Assembly: GCF_036370855.1 (NCBI RefSeq)
Contig: NC_088100.1
Span: 130,136,085 to 130,200,084, forward strand
DNA: 64,000 nucleotides
From: Dromaius novaehollandiae
Lineage: Eukaryota > Chordata > Aves > Casuariiformes > Dromaiidae
Direction of reading: 5' to 3'
Below the pieces are notes generated by a model. It was given only the letters and a program-made list of their open reading frames with translations. It did no database searches and had not been told where the DNA came from. Both the position numbers and the translations under genes were made by a program. Below are positions 10,101 through 22,690 of the stretch, one piece after another; position 1 is the stretch's first letter; each line of letters starts with the position of its first letter.

Positions 10101-13100
10101 GGTATGGGACCCAAGACAGAAAGATATTCCTGTTGCTAATATGGAACCCGTACAGGGAGAGAGCAAAAGAGACTGCTGGACAGTAGCATTTGGTAACTAA
10201 ATTGTAACCTGGTTATAACCATTCCTCCCTCTAAATTCGACTGTGCTTTGACAAACATCAAAGTATTTCACGATGTTATGGAACACTTATTTTGTATGGA
10301 TGTATCAGTAGCAGATTGGCTTTTCGCCATTATCAAATTTATGTGTTTTTAATGTGTTGTTTTTTCAAAAGAAGCAAATTTTGTGATAGTTGGGTTTGGA
10401 CTCATTTTCTTATCTTCTTTGGTCAATCATTTCACTGATAAGCTGTGCAGGTTTTATTTCTGTGCCTTGGAAGGTAAAATCAGCACTTGCAGCTGCGTTG
10501 TCCTGAAGGAGTGCAATCATTGCAGTGTACAGAGAACAAATCACTGTTGTAGCGTAGTTCCATCTTTAATACATTCAGGCATTAATATTAAGAGAAAATC
10601 CTTGAAGCTAGGAGCTAATTAAAGAGAGCAGAGATGCTTGATGTGTGCCCAGCATTTTTCCTTTGCCAAGAGCAAGATGTTTGTGTGCTGCACAAGCTAG
10701 AATTCCTGGATTAGCTCCATTTCTGCCTCCAGAGTCAGGTCGTGAGTTTCACACACTGTCGAAGTGCTTGGACTATAATAACAACATTGATAGTAGGGAG
10801 ATGGCGTTCCTTGGCAAGAAGGTGCAGCTCTAATGCTTACTGCTTTTGACATCTTCATCTTCTGTTTTGATGAGTGACAGAAGAGTGGCCTTGTGTTTTC
10901 TTTAATTTTCTTCCGAGTTACTGACGCTTAAGCCAAGATGAGGTTTATCCTGAACTATGCACTCTTCATCTGAGAGCTAACTTATTTCAGACACCGATGC
11001 GCTTCCTTGATCCTGTGAGCTGAGAGGCAGTTTTTGGAGACTGGCTTTGGTGTGTGTCTAGTGATGGCCATGGTAATTCCCAGGGCCTCCCCACAAGTCT
11101 GTCTGCAGAAGACTCTCATCTCAGGAACATCTCATGCTTGAGAGGCTGGTTAAGGATTCTGACTCGCTTTCTGCCACGCTCCTGTGGTCTTCCCTGAGGA
11201 GCGTGATTTACCACAGCCACGTTCTGCCCATGCAGCTTGGTCTCATGAGGAGGTCCGCGGAGCTTCGTGATAGGGAGTAGCGCTCTGCAGAGAGGCAGCT
11301 GTCCCTCCCGCTGCCCCATTCTAACGTGAAATTGCCAGTTTGGCCTAGCCCACAGGCTTTTGGGTCAGTTTTGGTTTTGCATGTTCAGGCCAATATGATA
11401 TTACCCAATGAATAGAGTTTTTAGTTATTTTAATTTTAGAAAATTAACTTTTTTGCTGTTACAAATTAGAGCGTTTGTGTTTGTTTGTTCAGATGAAAGG
11501 TAGCTGCGGTTTGCTTGAACTCATAGTAATGCATTGTTTGCCAGACATATAAATTTATATCAGCGAACAAATCCAAGTATTTCAGGAGGATGCGTGCATC
11601 TAGATGAAGTAGTCTTTGTAATTTCATCAGTACTTGGCAGGGGGGGAATAAGGATTTTGTTCACATTGTTTAAAGAAACAGACTGCCAGTTTTGAAGCTA
11701 TATTTTCTATACCTTTCAGGTTTGAAAACAAATGCATTCATTAAATCTTAATATTTCAATAGTAATGTTTTTCTTGAAGTTGAAACTGCAGATCTAGGTT
11801 TTCTGAAACTTACAGTCTAAAAGGGGTTTTCTGTACTCTGATTAGTTCTTTCTGTGTGTCCAGGAAACGCTTACAATCAAGAGGAACGTGTTGTATGTGC
11901 TGGATATGACAATGGGGACATTAAATTGTTTGACTTAAAAACCATGTCACTACGATGGGAGACTAATATTAAGAATGGGGTAATGTATCATACAAGCATG
12001 TTTTCATTCTAGCTTATATGCAGTATGGAAAAACTAAAAGGACACTTTGTTTACGGATAATCTACTCAAGACTTCTCTTCTGGGATTGTACCAAGGGATT
12101 GTTTTTTGCAAGTTCAATTTTGCAAGTCTGTAAAAATTTTGCAAGTTTTGCAAGTTCAGCAAATTGTACCTCTGAAGTTCTTAAGTCTGGATAGCATGAG
12201 GTATTTTACCAGTAAGCTGTTTTGGTGGATTCATGTTTTTATATGCTCTTTTGGAATCTTGTTATTTCCAAGCTGGTGATTGTCATTGTAAAAGTGACTA
12301 ATGATTAGATTATATATTTACACATCTGAAAAAAAAATGTATTTTTTATCAGTAGCTGAATTTCAAGGTTGAATGTGTTTATTGTTGTATTTCCAGGTTT
12401 GCAGTGTGGAGTTTGACAGGAAAGATGTAAATATGAACAAGCTCGTGGCCACATCACTTGAGGGAAAGTTTCATGTTTTTGATATGAGAACTCAGCATCC
12501 AACCAAAGGTTTTGCTTCCGTTTCAGAAAAGGTACGAGGAGTCAGAGAATGTCTTGCTGTGAGAGAAGCTTTCAATATGTGCTGCTAAAGTATCTGGAAA
12601 TACTATAAGTTTAAAACTGTTGTATATGATGCCTGATAGCTGCCCAGGTTACTGGGGCAAGAACGGAGTGGTGGCGCAGCTGGCGTGGCCCCTGGTGCGA
12701 GCAGTGAAAGGGCTCCTCGGGTGCATCCCACCGCCAGCACTTAGCAAGCCTTCCTTCCTTTTAGAAACTGCTATTTGGGCTTCTCTGGTCTTTGGGTCCT
12801 GTTGCACCTCTGTGCACTCTGTGGTGCCCCTAGCCTGGCAGTCATGTTTGTTGGAGGCCATATCAAATTGTGATGAGAATGCAGATTTGAATCTTAACTG
12901 TGTCCCAAAATAAAATTAGCCCTCTGCAACTGCTTTTTTTCCTGCAGTGACTAGACTTCATATGATTCATAGAAATCATTTTTTTCTTCAGAACAAAGTA
13001 GTTCTCGATTGGGATATTGGGAATGAGTGGTGAAAGACTTAAGAGAAACTTAGTGACCTGGAGGATGTTAAGTGTGGAGAATTGTGGTAACTTTTTTTTT

Positions 13101-15347
13101 CCCATCCATGACCACTTTGTTGGTTAGTGCAAGTTCTTTATAAAGCAGCAGTTTTTTTCATGAAAAAGATTTGCTGATGATTAGTGAAAAGGAACTTTAA
13201 AGGTGAATTTCTCCAGGACTGCCTAAATTAGAGAAAGCTCAGTGTCAACCTAGTATCTTTAAATTCCTATTTTCCACATCACCATTCAAAGCAGATAAGA
13301 TATTGGAAGTATCTTGAGTAGTTAACACAAGTATTTACTGAATCAGTGTTTTTAATAATCAAAATGTGAAAATGAAATTCTTAGCATTCATTTGTTGCAC
13401 TTAAACACTTCCTCTTGGACATTTGTAGACAGATATGCATTAAGTCAGGATAAGTGTGTAGGGGTTTTTCCTTATGTCATTTCTGTTGCTCTGCGATTTT
13501 GCTCTGTGCCCTGGCTTGATTTATATTTGATTTGTTGATGTCTTTGTTGTGTTTCTGTAGTGTTTGTAATATGTTCCATTGCAATAACGATTTTAAGAGA
13601 TAGACAGTGAAATTAATGTTGTGGTGACTGCATCACCTAAGAGCCTGGGAATCCTGTAGTTACAGAGCAGTTCCAAAGTACGTGTTTATGCAGCCACTTC
13701 ACGTTTATCTAACTTTGTTTGCGTGGCCAGTCCTGACAAAGCTGAAGTATGTGCCTGGGTTGACTGTCAAGGCAGTGGTAGCCTTGGCAGGGCTGCGGCT
13801 TTGTCCCTGTGGAGGATGGGGTGTGCTGGAGGCCTGACCTGGCTCCCCTGGGTGGGAGCTGGCTGCTCCTGCGGCAGCAGGCTGTGAGGCAGGAGGAAGG
13901 GAAGGTGTCTCAGAATGGCTGTTCAGGGTCCACCACCAGAAAGCTGGATTCTGTTCACACAGGTGATTGCAATGGAAGATCCTGCATCCTTCCTTGTGAA
14001 GCTAATTTGTAACTGACTTCCATACAATGCTGTTTTTCACTAGGCTCACAAATCTACCATGTGGCAGGTTCGGCACCTCCCACAGAACAGAGATATATTC
14101 ATGACAAGTGGAGGAGCTGGGAGCCTTCATCTCTGGAAATAGTAAGTGATTGCTCTCCATTTTACAGCAGGGGAAATAAGAAACCAAAATAACCATATAT
14201 TGTTTTAAGAAAGAATCTTCTTGAAAACAATGAGTGGGTCCTGCTTCCAAGCTCAGATTATCTAGTTAAAGTTACTGTTTACAAATACAGTAGAAAAGTG
14301 ATTTCTGTGTCAGTGCTGGATGTTGAAGCCTGAATTAATCCCTAGATAATGTGATTGACGACAGCATAGGTGAATTGTGTCCTTGTCACTTATCTTAACA
14401 TAATCGAGATCCAGTTATATTCTCAGTTAACAGGCTGATAAATGGAAGAAAATGGATTTCTTAAAATTCTTGCATGGTAGCAGTTATGGCTGGGAAAAAT
14501 ACTGAAAGCCAAGCCTATAATAATTCTTATCTTTACATCTTCTCAATTCCATGCCAAAATAATTTTATCATCATGTGAAATAGGTCACTATTACCCTTAC
14601 GTTTCATAGGGATAGTTGAGATGCAATTTTCTTGCCTGTGGCAAAAGTCAAACAGTTTAAAAATACGGAGCTATGGGAGAGAGGTGTCAGGATTCAAAAC
14701 TTCCTGCCTCACTGTGTCCACTATTCATCATGCTTTCATACTGAAGGGCTAATTCTGAATGAAGCAGGACTTCATCATGTTCCCAGTCCACTCCTCCGTG
14801 CCAGAGTGTGCTCGATCTAAGGACTGTACAAGAGCTGTGTGCAGTGCCCATACGTACAATATGACTGTGAGTGAGATCCTTCAGGTCAGGCTGTCAGGTC
14901 TGGACTGTTTGTCTCTGCAAATCTCTCACCTCACTGGATTCTGTGAATAGTGATGAATTGTGTCATTAAATATTCACTAAGAATGCACTGTGGGTGTAGC
15001 TGGATATGATGATTCATTATTCTTAAGACTTGTCTTATCTTGAGAACAGAGGAAACCGTTCTCTTTGGGCTTTTGAAAATGGAAAAGAGGATGATGTTTG
15101 TATAATTAAATTTAAAATGCATGTTTTACTTATTGCCAGTGAATACCCTGCTCAGCGTTCAAAGAAGGATTCTGAAGGAGCTGAGATGGGGGTGGCAGGT
15201 TCCGTCAGCCTCTTGCAGAATGTGACTTTGTCAACACAGCCGATTTCTAGCCTAGACTGGAGCCCTGACAAAAAGGGACTGTGTGTCTGTGGTGCATTTG
15301 ACCAAACTGTGAGGGTACTGATAGTTACCAAACTTAACAAAGTTTGA
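6919..15347 (+). CDS. DNAAF10: WDR92/DNAAF10 (Monad), WD-repeat dynein-arm assembly factor; eight coding exons
   Basis: WDR92 is a cytoplasmic beta-propeller protein of the R2TP/prefoldin-like chaperone network (RUVBL1/2, RPAP3 or SPAG1). It is needed for preassembly of axonemal dynein arms (known for the family). Exons are 6919-7107, 8360-8460, 9536-9666, 10091-10192, 11864-11979, 12397-12531, 14044-14141 and 15140-15347. They total 1080 nt and give 359 aa; human is 357. All introns are GT-AG with consistent phase. WD-type strand ends visible are [56 protein letters not shown] and FDQTVRVL. The ATG at 6919 has A at -3 and opens [10 protein letters not shown], which aligns with human MSAFEKPQ. 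The introns hold only short repeats and no nested gene I could recognise. Confidence 0.97.
7202..7227 (+). repeat. G-rich tract in WDR92 intron 1
   Basis: An 11-base G run (7202-7212) is followed by AAATGGGGGGAGG. It lies on the non-template strand about 100 bases after the first donor site, where G-rich tracts can favour R-loops or G-quadruplexes. That role is inference. Confidence 0.55.
8360..8460 (+). CDS. DNAAF10: WDR92 coding exon 2 (residues 64-97)
   Basis: It encodes [20 protein letters not shown] and on through [11 protein letters not shown], ending in TG of Trp97. Acceptor AAAAG, donor GTAAGA. Confidence 0.96.
9536..9666 (+). CDS. DNAAF10: WDR92 coding exon 3 (residues 97-141)
   Basis: It encodes [20 protein letters not shown] followed by the Gly-rich loop [20 protein letters not shown]. 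It finishes the Trp97 codon and begins Gly141. Donor GTGAGT. Confidence 0.97.
10091..10192 (+). CDS. DNAAF10: WDR92 coding exon 4 (residues 141-175)
   Basis: It encodes [19 protein letters not shown] and then [14 protein letters not shown]. Acceptor TCTACAG, donor GTAACT. It carries the WD dipeptide of this blade. Confidence 0.97.
11864..11979 (+). CDS. DNAAF10: WDR92 coding exon 5 (residues 175-213)
   Basis: It encodes [20 protein letters not shown] and [18 protein letters not shown]. Acceptor CCAG after a pyrimidine tract. Donor GTAATG is somewhat weak. Phase 0 at its 3' end. Confidence 0.96.
12104..12155 (+). repeat. Four copies of TTTTGCAAGT in WDR92 intron 5
   Basis: Exact copies start at 12104, 12118, 12137 and 12146. 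Spacing is uneven, as in a decayed short tandem repeat. Confidence 0.8.
12397..12531 (+). CDS. DNAAF10: WDR92 coding exon 6 (residues 214-258)
   Basis: Exactly 45 codons: [20 protein letters not shown], then [20 protein letters not shown] and SVSEK. Acceptor TTCCAG, donor GTACGA. The most strongly conserved exon against human. Confidence 0.97.
14044..14141 (+). CDS. DNAAF10: WDR92 coding exon 7 (residues 259-291)
   Basis: It encodes [20 protein letters not shown] and [12 protein letters not shown], ending in TA of Tyr291. Human has STVWQ and ELFLTAGGAGG at the matching positions. Donor GTAAGT. Confidence 0.96.
15140..15347 (+). CDS. DNAAF10: WDR92 coding exon 8 (residues 291-359) and stop
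   Basis: It encodes [20 protein letters not shown] through [20 protein letters not shown] and ends [12 protein letters not shown] with TGA. Acceptor TTGCCAG. Confidence 0.97.
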
Positions 15348-16002
15348 CAGGAAAACTAGGATTTGCAATGAGAAAGCAATATAATTTGCAGTCTGTAAAT
15401 ATGGGAGGGAGAACACTTCTGTTTCTAATTTCTCCCTTATTAAAACTAGATTAAAGAAATAGAAACCAGATCTTTCTATTGAAAGTTCAGAAACATGCCA
15501 TTAGAGTTGTTTGAGTGTGCTGCCATGACTTAAGTTGCCTAGGCACAAAACTTTTACCTTTTTGAAATGTGAATTTCCATTAAAATGAAATGTGCCTTTG
15601 TTCTATCTCAACCTGTAAGTTCAGAAATTATTTTAAATTGTTTGTTTTCAGTTTAACCACAGTGCAAATATGTTCACCTTGTGAAATGGTTTGACTTTTT
15701 TCTAAATAGTAGTCCATATGCATTTAGGCTATGGAAACTACTATATGATCCTTCATAGAAATTCCTTGTGCTTACTTGATTGTATTAGTTAGAATGTTCG
15801 TTAAAGTGACTTAGATTCTTTAATACACTATAGAAGCTATAATGAATACTGAAATATTCAGGTTTGATGGAGTAAGCTTTTCTTGAAGATGGTATTGAAA
15901 TTAAACTATTAAGCATAATGCACTGTTTAATTGTTTAAGTTTGTTTTTGTAACAAGTTTTTATGTTCTGTTTTTATATCTGTTTGTAAGTTGGTATTCTA
16001 CA

Positions 16003-16008
16003 AATAAA
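16003..16008 (+). terminator. Candidate WDR92 poly(A) signal (AATAAA)
   Basis: The first canonical AATAAA after the WDR92 stop, about 660 bases downstream, followed by GT-rich sequence (TATGTGGAGTGTC). This would give a 3' UTR of roughly 0.7 kb. Confidence 0.6.
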
Positions 16009-19000
16009 ACTATGTGGAGTGTCATTTTAATATCAACAAAGTATATTATTCAAACATCTAGAGATCTGGAGAAGAAATGTATGGGTTTGCAGGACTTAGA
16101 TAAAGCATCATCATTTTGCAGCAAAAGTTACTAGAATTTACCTCCACCATGAACAACTTTACATGGCAGTCAAAGTACTGTCTTTTCTTTATCAAATTCA
16201 GTGTGGTTCTCCAAAACCTGATGTGATGGAGTAATTTGTTACTGTAGTTGTACCCAAAATTCTCTTTGAAATTCCCCTTATCCGCAATGTGTTTCTTTTC
16301 TGATTTAAACATAACTGGCTGCAGCACATGCTGGCTTTGGAAAGAGGAACCGGTATTTGACAAAGTTGGGTGAGTTGCCTGTGCTGCATCAAGTCTGCTT
16401 TCCAGGGACTGCTCCTGAAAACCACACTTCTCTGCCAGGAGAGAGGCTGCTGGGCTCTATGTCTGTACTGGTCCTGCCACCAACTGGCGTCCGAGCAAGA
16501 TGCAGGAAGAACAACAAACTACCAAATGCTGCTGACAGTTAAGGTATGGGAAAGCGGCAAGTGAGGGAAGGAGCGTGGAAGCCAGAGACTATCGAAAGTG
16601 GAAAGGGAAACTAGGTTGAAATGAGAGGTGAGGAGCTGTGGGTGAAGGACAATATTAGGGCAAAGATCAAGTAAGGGTTCAGGGATCAGGTTAAGGGGGA
16701 GGTAGTAGAGATCAGGGTGTTGGATGGGTAGGGAGAGAAATGGTAAATGCACAGACCTGACACTATGAGGAGTCCTCAAGATGTTGGGGAATAGCTCTGA
16801 AACTTGTTACCAAAGCTATTTGTTCCTCCTTTGTTTGCTGGGGAGCTGACAAGTACTCTAGTGCAACAAGTCATGCGCCAGTGAGCAAGGCAGGTTGAAT
16901 AGTCTGACTGTGCTAATGGATCCAAACTGGAGGTTGCTAAAGTTTTATGCAATTCCTGTTACTTGTAACAAGAGTTACAGCATCTGATCCCAAAGCCTAG
17001 AAACAACCTTCCCCCTCCTCCCGCACCAAATAACAGCTTGTGACAGAAGAGTAGTATTGGGCTTGCTAAATCACAGACTTAAAACAGAAATGAGATTCAA
17101 ATATGCCTGCACGTTGTTAATCAGCACTGTCCTCTGTTACAGAAAATCAACAGAATATTTCAGGGCTCAAAAGTGCTTGTCTTTTTACCGTGCCAGTGGT
17201 TGGCACAGGATGACCATCATCAGTGATTAAACCAACAGATATTCTTAGGGATGACAAACCTTGAACTGGAAGTAACTTCCACTCATCTGACAAGATCCAA
17301 GCTAAATACAAGTGAGATTCAGTTGCCCTTTTAACTCCTTGGTATGTTAATTGATTAAACCTGCTGAGGAAAAAGGTAGTTAGGCACCTGTGAGCAGAAA
17401 AGGCTTGCAGGCTATTAGACTTTGTGGAACTGAAAAAAAAATCATTAACACCATGTAGGGGAGAGTGGCCAGGAGAAAACTTGCAATAGACCATGAACCC
17501 AGTGTGTCTGAAGTCCATGGGTTTTAGTAGGCCAGTGATACACAGCTCTAGCCTTCAAATTTATGGTCTTTTATCCTTGGTTCTGCAAGTGCTAGCACTG
17601 ATGAAGGCACAATAACTGCAACTGATGGTAATAAACAGGTATGTACCTGAAGTTATAAGAAAAGTTTACTTCCAGTAAAGCAGCTCTTAGGTTTGACCTG
17701 TGTGGATCTGTGCTGCCATGAAGGAGATGCCTGGTCTGGGGGCTTGACAGTAAGAAGTTGTCCCGGCGTGGCTGGAGCTATGGGGGTACCCAGGCCTCTG
17801 TAGGGAAAGGCCCCTGGTGCTGTGGGCATGCACCAAAGCTACTAAGGCTGAACCCAGAACTGAGATCCCTGAGCAAAGGCCTGCCTTCTGCTCAAAATAT
17901 GCAGCACTATAACCTCTTCTGTGGCACAGGTGCACATGCAAGTTTTGCTCTGGTTCACCAAACAAATGGCGGGTTATGCAGCATGTTAGAGGTACACAGG
18001 CCTGTGAGTGTTCTTTCAAAGGATGTAGACTATTTGGTAGAAGGTAAAGATTTATGAGATCCAGCTGTCTCCCTAAGACTTGACAGTTTGCTTGCAAGTA
18101 TAATATTTGGTATTCAGTTTTTTTTGACACAAGCAATCCCATCTGCTTGCATGCATAGCATAACACTGAGATAATGTGTTATTTTCAGTGTTGTCCTTCT
18201 TAGGGGTGAGTCCTGGAGGGTGAGAAAATGGAGGGACTATCTGCAATCTTGGCTGCAGATCTCTGAAAAGGTAGGGGTGTGGAGTTCAAAGAACCAACTC
18301 AACTGTTTTGAGTCTAAAAGATGACCTCCATTAGCTTTGTGCTGTAAATAAAATATACTCACTGAAAGCTATGCTAGGCAGCAGAAATCTGTGGAAATAG
18401 TTTCTCTCTCTAATAGTAAATATTCTGAATCAAGCACAGAGTGAGGGAAGAAAAAGCTCAGTAGAGATACCTATGAGGAAAACAAGTAACTCACTGGACT
18501 GGGCTCTTGATGATATTTTTGTTTATTTGGCCTGCAGCAACAGTGTTCCTTCTTTGTATAAAGAACTCCAGGGATAGCCCCTAGTGAGCCTAGATGATGA
18601 TACAAATTAGAGCAAGAACTAGTAAATGGCTGTTCCTAAAGCTTCATGAGCCTCAAAAAGATGAAATTTCTGTTACCTCTGGCCACTTAAGTTTGGGGGG
18701 TCATTTTATCTATTGTTTTGAGAATGAAAGAATGTGTTTCCCTCATGAGCAGCTAGTTTCATGAAAATTTGTGAGGGTTTGCATAGTGAGAATTTGCAAA
18801 AAAAAAATGAGAATTGGAGGAAAGCAGAGATGAATGGTATTGCTGTGCTCCTTAAGGAAACGTGAGTGGCTGTATCTGGATACCTAAAAAATAAAAGATA
18901 GTTACAGGCTGGACAGAAGAGCTGTTGCTAGTGCCTGTGCTGTGCTGTAACTCCTCCTGATTAGATTTGTGCTCCTCCTAAGCTAAACAAGAAACTTAAG

Positions 19001-22000
19001 CAGACCAAAAGCTGCCTGTGGTAGCCCAGCCTGCTCTATTTATAGTCTTTCCCCCTCTTGCTGAAGACTGGCACATTGCCTCTGCAGCCTGGCAGCTGTA
19101 GAAATAAAGCATGTTCTAAATAGAATCATAACGCATCAGAGATGAAACGCACAGGTCCAAATCCTAGGGGATGCAGCAGCCAGGCGCACTCTGGAAAACC
19201 CCTGCCTAGCCCAGGGGGAGGGAATGCAATATGCTACCAAGTTTGGTGGCACGGCTCCAAGCAACCACATTTAATAAATATACCTCCTTGGCAGCTATCT
19301 CTTGTTTCCTGTGTAAATCATCCCTATCTGCTCATGAAAGAGCAGGATCTGTTTATGGGCATGACTACAACCAGGATACAGGTATGTGCCACATAGTTTT
19401 TATCAGATGTGGCCCAGATCCCCAGCTACTACAAATCAGGGCTGCTTCTTTTGTATCAGTGCAGTTACTTTGACTTTCATTGTTTGCACAGGTCCTTAGA
19501 GATGGCAGCCCTCCAAGATTTCTGTAAAGGTAGCCTACATTTGGCTAGTATATAATTTCTAGTGCACACGCACACACACTCTTAATGTGTAGCTATTAGA
19601 CTGAATTTTAAGCAAAGGGAAGCAAGTGATAACTCTGTATGTGAAGCAGCAATGCAGTGCACTGTTGAGCTGGGTGAAGCATTGCTTCTTGTCCCTGTTT
19701 TTCTGATGTCCAGCTATGATATGTAAGGTATTCAAAACCAGAACCAGCAACATAAGAACAGTAAGACAGAAGAAAGGACTGAGGAAAAAATTTAGTGTGC
19801 TAGCTTATGAGCTGTTCCACAGGGTAAGTTCTCAAAAATGAACCGTATTCATTTATAAATACTTACTGCTTGTACAATCCAATTGTGCAGTTCAGAAAAG
19901 TTATTTGCTGCCCAAAGGAGTTTATAATGAAAGTACATGAAGAGAGTTAACAAGTTACCACATGAAATATAATGATAAGTTAGTTTATTTTGGTGGCACA
20001 GCCAGTGGTGACAGCAAACATACTACCTTGTTAGCTGAATGTTTGCAAGGAAGCCAAATAACACAAGTAAGTGCCAGCCACAGGGTTCAGAGGACAGGAC
20101 TGTTGCTGGTGATTCACAGAAACATGTTCTGATTTAGCAGAGGAATGACAGAAGACTGCAGGATTAGAAGAAAAATGTGAATGGGCCCAAACATATGGCT
20201 ACACAGACAGCAACTGTAACTTCAAATCTCAGGGCAGAATTGAAGCAGAGACTAAATGGACAAATCTGTGAGGTGCAGAGCACAGAGCAGCATTTGGACA
20301 TTCACAAGCACTTGCCTCTTCACATGCATATACCCACTGGTGCTGTTTGAGGTATCACGGGACTGGGTCATGGGAGATGGGGGAATTGTGTAGGGAAAAA
20401 AAAGGCACCTGTCCTACTTCAGTGATAACTTCAAACAGAGCAGGTACAGATTGCCAGTAAAGCTCAGTTTATCTTCCCTAAATTACTGCCATCAAATATA
20501 TTCAATAGCAAATATGGATTATTTGACTAAACTGACTGATTTATAAGCATGGAGCTACTAACTTGTGCTCTGGATATGCATCACTGTAATAAAGTTGTCT
20601 AATTGTAAAGTCCGTATCGACAAACTGACAGGAAGTATATTATCTTAATAGTTTTTTCAATTATTAAACCTGCAGTTTCTTGCTTCTGATACTATTGCTG
20701 CTGTATTTTTAGTAGTAGGCACTCTCTGAAGAAAACAAATGCCCACTTCTCAAAGAATCTCCAGATCACAGTCTGTATGGCTGGAGCCTATTTAAAGCCT
20801 TTGTGCACACAAGATATTTTGTGGTAGCAGAACAAGTCCCAGTACCTTCAGCAAGGCAGCTGTTCAGGCAGGAGCTGAAAGTGTTGTTGTGGTTTATGTT
20901 GCACACATAGGGGACTGCCTGTGGCTGTTTGCTAGCATGATTCAGGAGTGTAGCAGGAGCAGAAGCTATTCCCAAGAGGCAGCCTGCACATGGCGACCCT
21001 GCTTTGGAGTCTAGCTCAATGAAACAATATGGTCATGAACTGTGCCAGCTGGTCACAGAACCAGAGGCCTGTCACTGTTTAGTTTACTAGTACAGATGTA
21101 GCCTCTGGAACTGATGTGTCTGCTCTAGTTTTCTCTACATTGAAAAAAATTCCCTTCCCTCCTGCATGTGCTCCCCTGCCTCTGGGATGTTAGTAAATCT
21201 TTACTCAGCTGTAGGCACCATCTTCATACCCACAGGATATGGAGAGAGAGCTGGATTGCAGCTCTGAGTTCCCTCCTCTGCTGAGCTTCGCTGTAAACGC
21301 TGCTGGTCCAAAATACACAGATTGGGGGTTCCTTTCCCAGAGCTACTTTGTGGCCCCTTCCTCAGTTGCTAGCCTCTCAGGATATTTCCTGATCAGAACA
21401 TTTCACCTTGACCTTCTTAAGGGTGACAGTGAAGCTGAATCTGTTATTTCATCACTATGAGAAGCCCATCAAGCAACATAAATAAAACAAGCATAGGCAA
21501 GGTCTCCTGAGCTGCTTGGGATTTTAAGGTTCTGAAACATTTAAGATATTCTCTGAAGCTACAGGACACGAGGGCTGCAGAACGGCAGTAAGTCCCACAG
21601 CACTGCACGGCAATCAGTTGAGACCTGATGGAACCTCTTTGTGTGGCAGTGATTGACAAATAGCAGCTCAGCCTGTATGCCAGATTAGGTTTTATCATTT
21701 GCCCACTATTAGACTGACTGTTACAGTCTTGCACAAAAAACTGCTGTTGCTTTTAAGTAAATTACTAAATTTACTAAGTTTACAACTTACAGCTGCTTGC
21801 AGTTCTTCCTCTTACAGGCAGGGGCTGCTTGCATTAGAACCCACCACTGGCAGTTTTTGCATCTCCAAAAATACTGAGGACTTGATTTTTTGTGCGGTCA
21901 TTTCCATCAACACAATGCTACTTTATCCTCACTTTCCACAGATGTGAATGACTACATGTGGTGAAAAGCCTTGAATCCTCCTTATTCTTAGTTGTGGATC

Positions 22001-22631
22001 TGCTGAGAGGACATTACCATGTGACATGGGGAAGAGGGTATAGCAGGACTGTGCACCTCTTAAAACTGCCTTTGTAGCTGTTGCTGGCTCTGATTTTGCT
22101 GGGATGTTGTTTCAGCCTGTTCTGCTTTTGTCCACCAGATATAATCCAACACCAACTATATCCTCTGTGTATTAAAGGCTTTTTCCTCCAGCTGTCCTCA
22201 TCTTTTGTCTTTTGCCTATTGTAGAAGCTGTCTGAGGCAGAGCAGATCTTACGAGTGTTTCCAGCTTGGAGCACTGCGAGACTCAGGTTTCTAAGCAGCA
22301 CTGCAGCAACAATGAAAAAACAACAATAAAATGTAGGTGCAGCTAATTAAATCAGTTCAGTTGCATCCCATGTTAAACCTCTCATTTTCTGAGTCATCAG
22401 TCTACCTACAGAGATGACAGAACCTCCCCTTTGTGTTTCTTTCTGGTGTAGCTTGACAGGGCAGGACTTTGCAGCCTGTTCAGCACACAGAGCCGGCAGG
22501 CTCTTCCTGCCGCCTTGCACTGTGAAGCGGCATCGGCCTGTGGCATCCTTGTATCCTGCTGTGTTTTCCCTTCCTGACATTCATGCCCTCTTCCTCCCAC
22601 ACCCTCCTGTTGCAGAGCGTGTGCGATGCCT

Positions 22632-22690
22632 AAGAGCTGCCACACAGGGTTAGACCAAAGACCTGTCCAGCCCTCCTGCCTCCCCGAGGG
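22632..22690 (+). repeat. Degraded CR1-like LINE fragment
   Basis: The wording AGAGCTGCCACACAGGGTTA then GACCAAAGACCTGTCCAGCC and CTCCTGCCTCC resembles the 'agaccaaaggtccatccagcccagtatcctgtctcc' segment common in bird and turtle CR1 copies. The match is short and from memory; no CR1 3' end repeat follows. Confidence 0.4.

Noticed and set aside
10868-10930. Box C/D snoRNA candidate in WDR92 intron 4 (TGATGA then CTGA)
   Set aside because: The base before TGATGA is not a purine, there is no terminal stem, and no C'/D' boxes are visible.
12664-12740. Exact pol III A-box match (TGGCGCAGCTGG) suggesting a tRNA gene or SINE
   Set aside because: The expected B box is absent (only GGGTGCATCCC) and the arms do not fold into a cloverleaf.
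15006-15030. ATGATGA box C-like motif in WDR92 intron 7
   Set aside because: No box D (CTGA) at a suitable distance and no closing stem.
17687-18166. 159-codon minus-strand open frame
   Set aside because: No recognisable domain, no splice partners, no promoter-like sequence nearby. A frame of this length can occur by chance in 64 kb.
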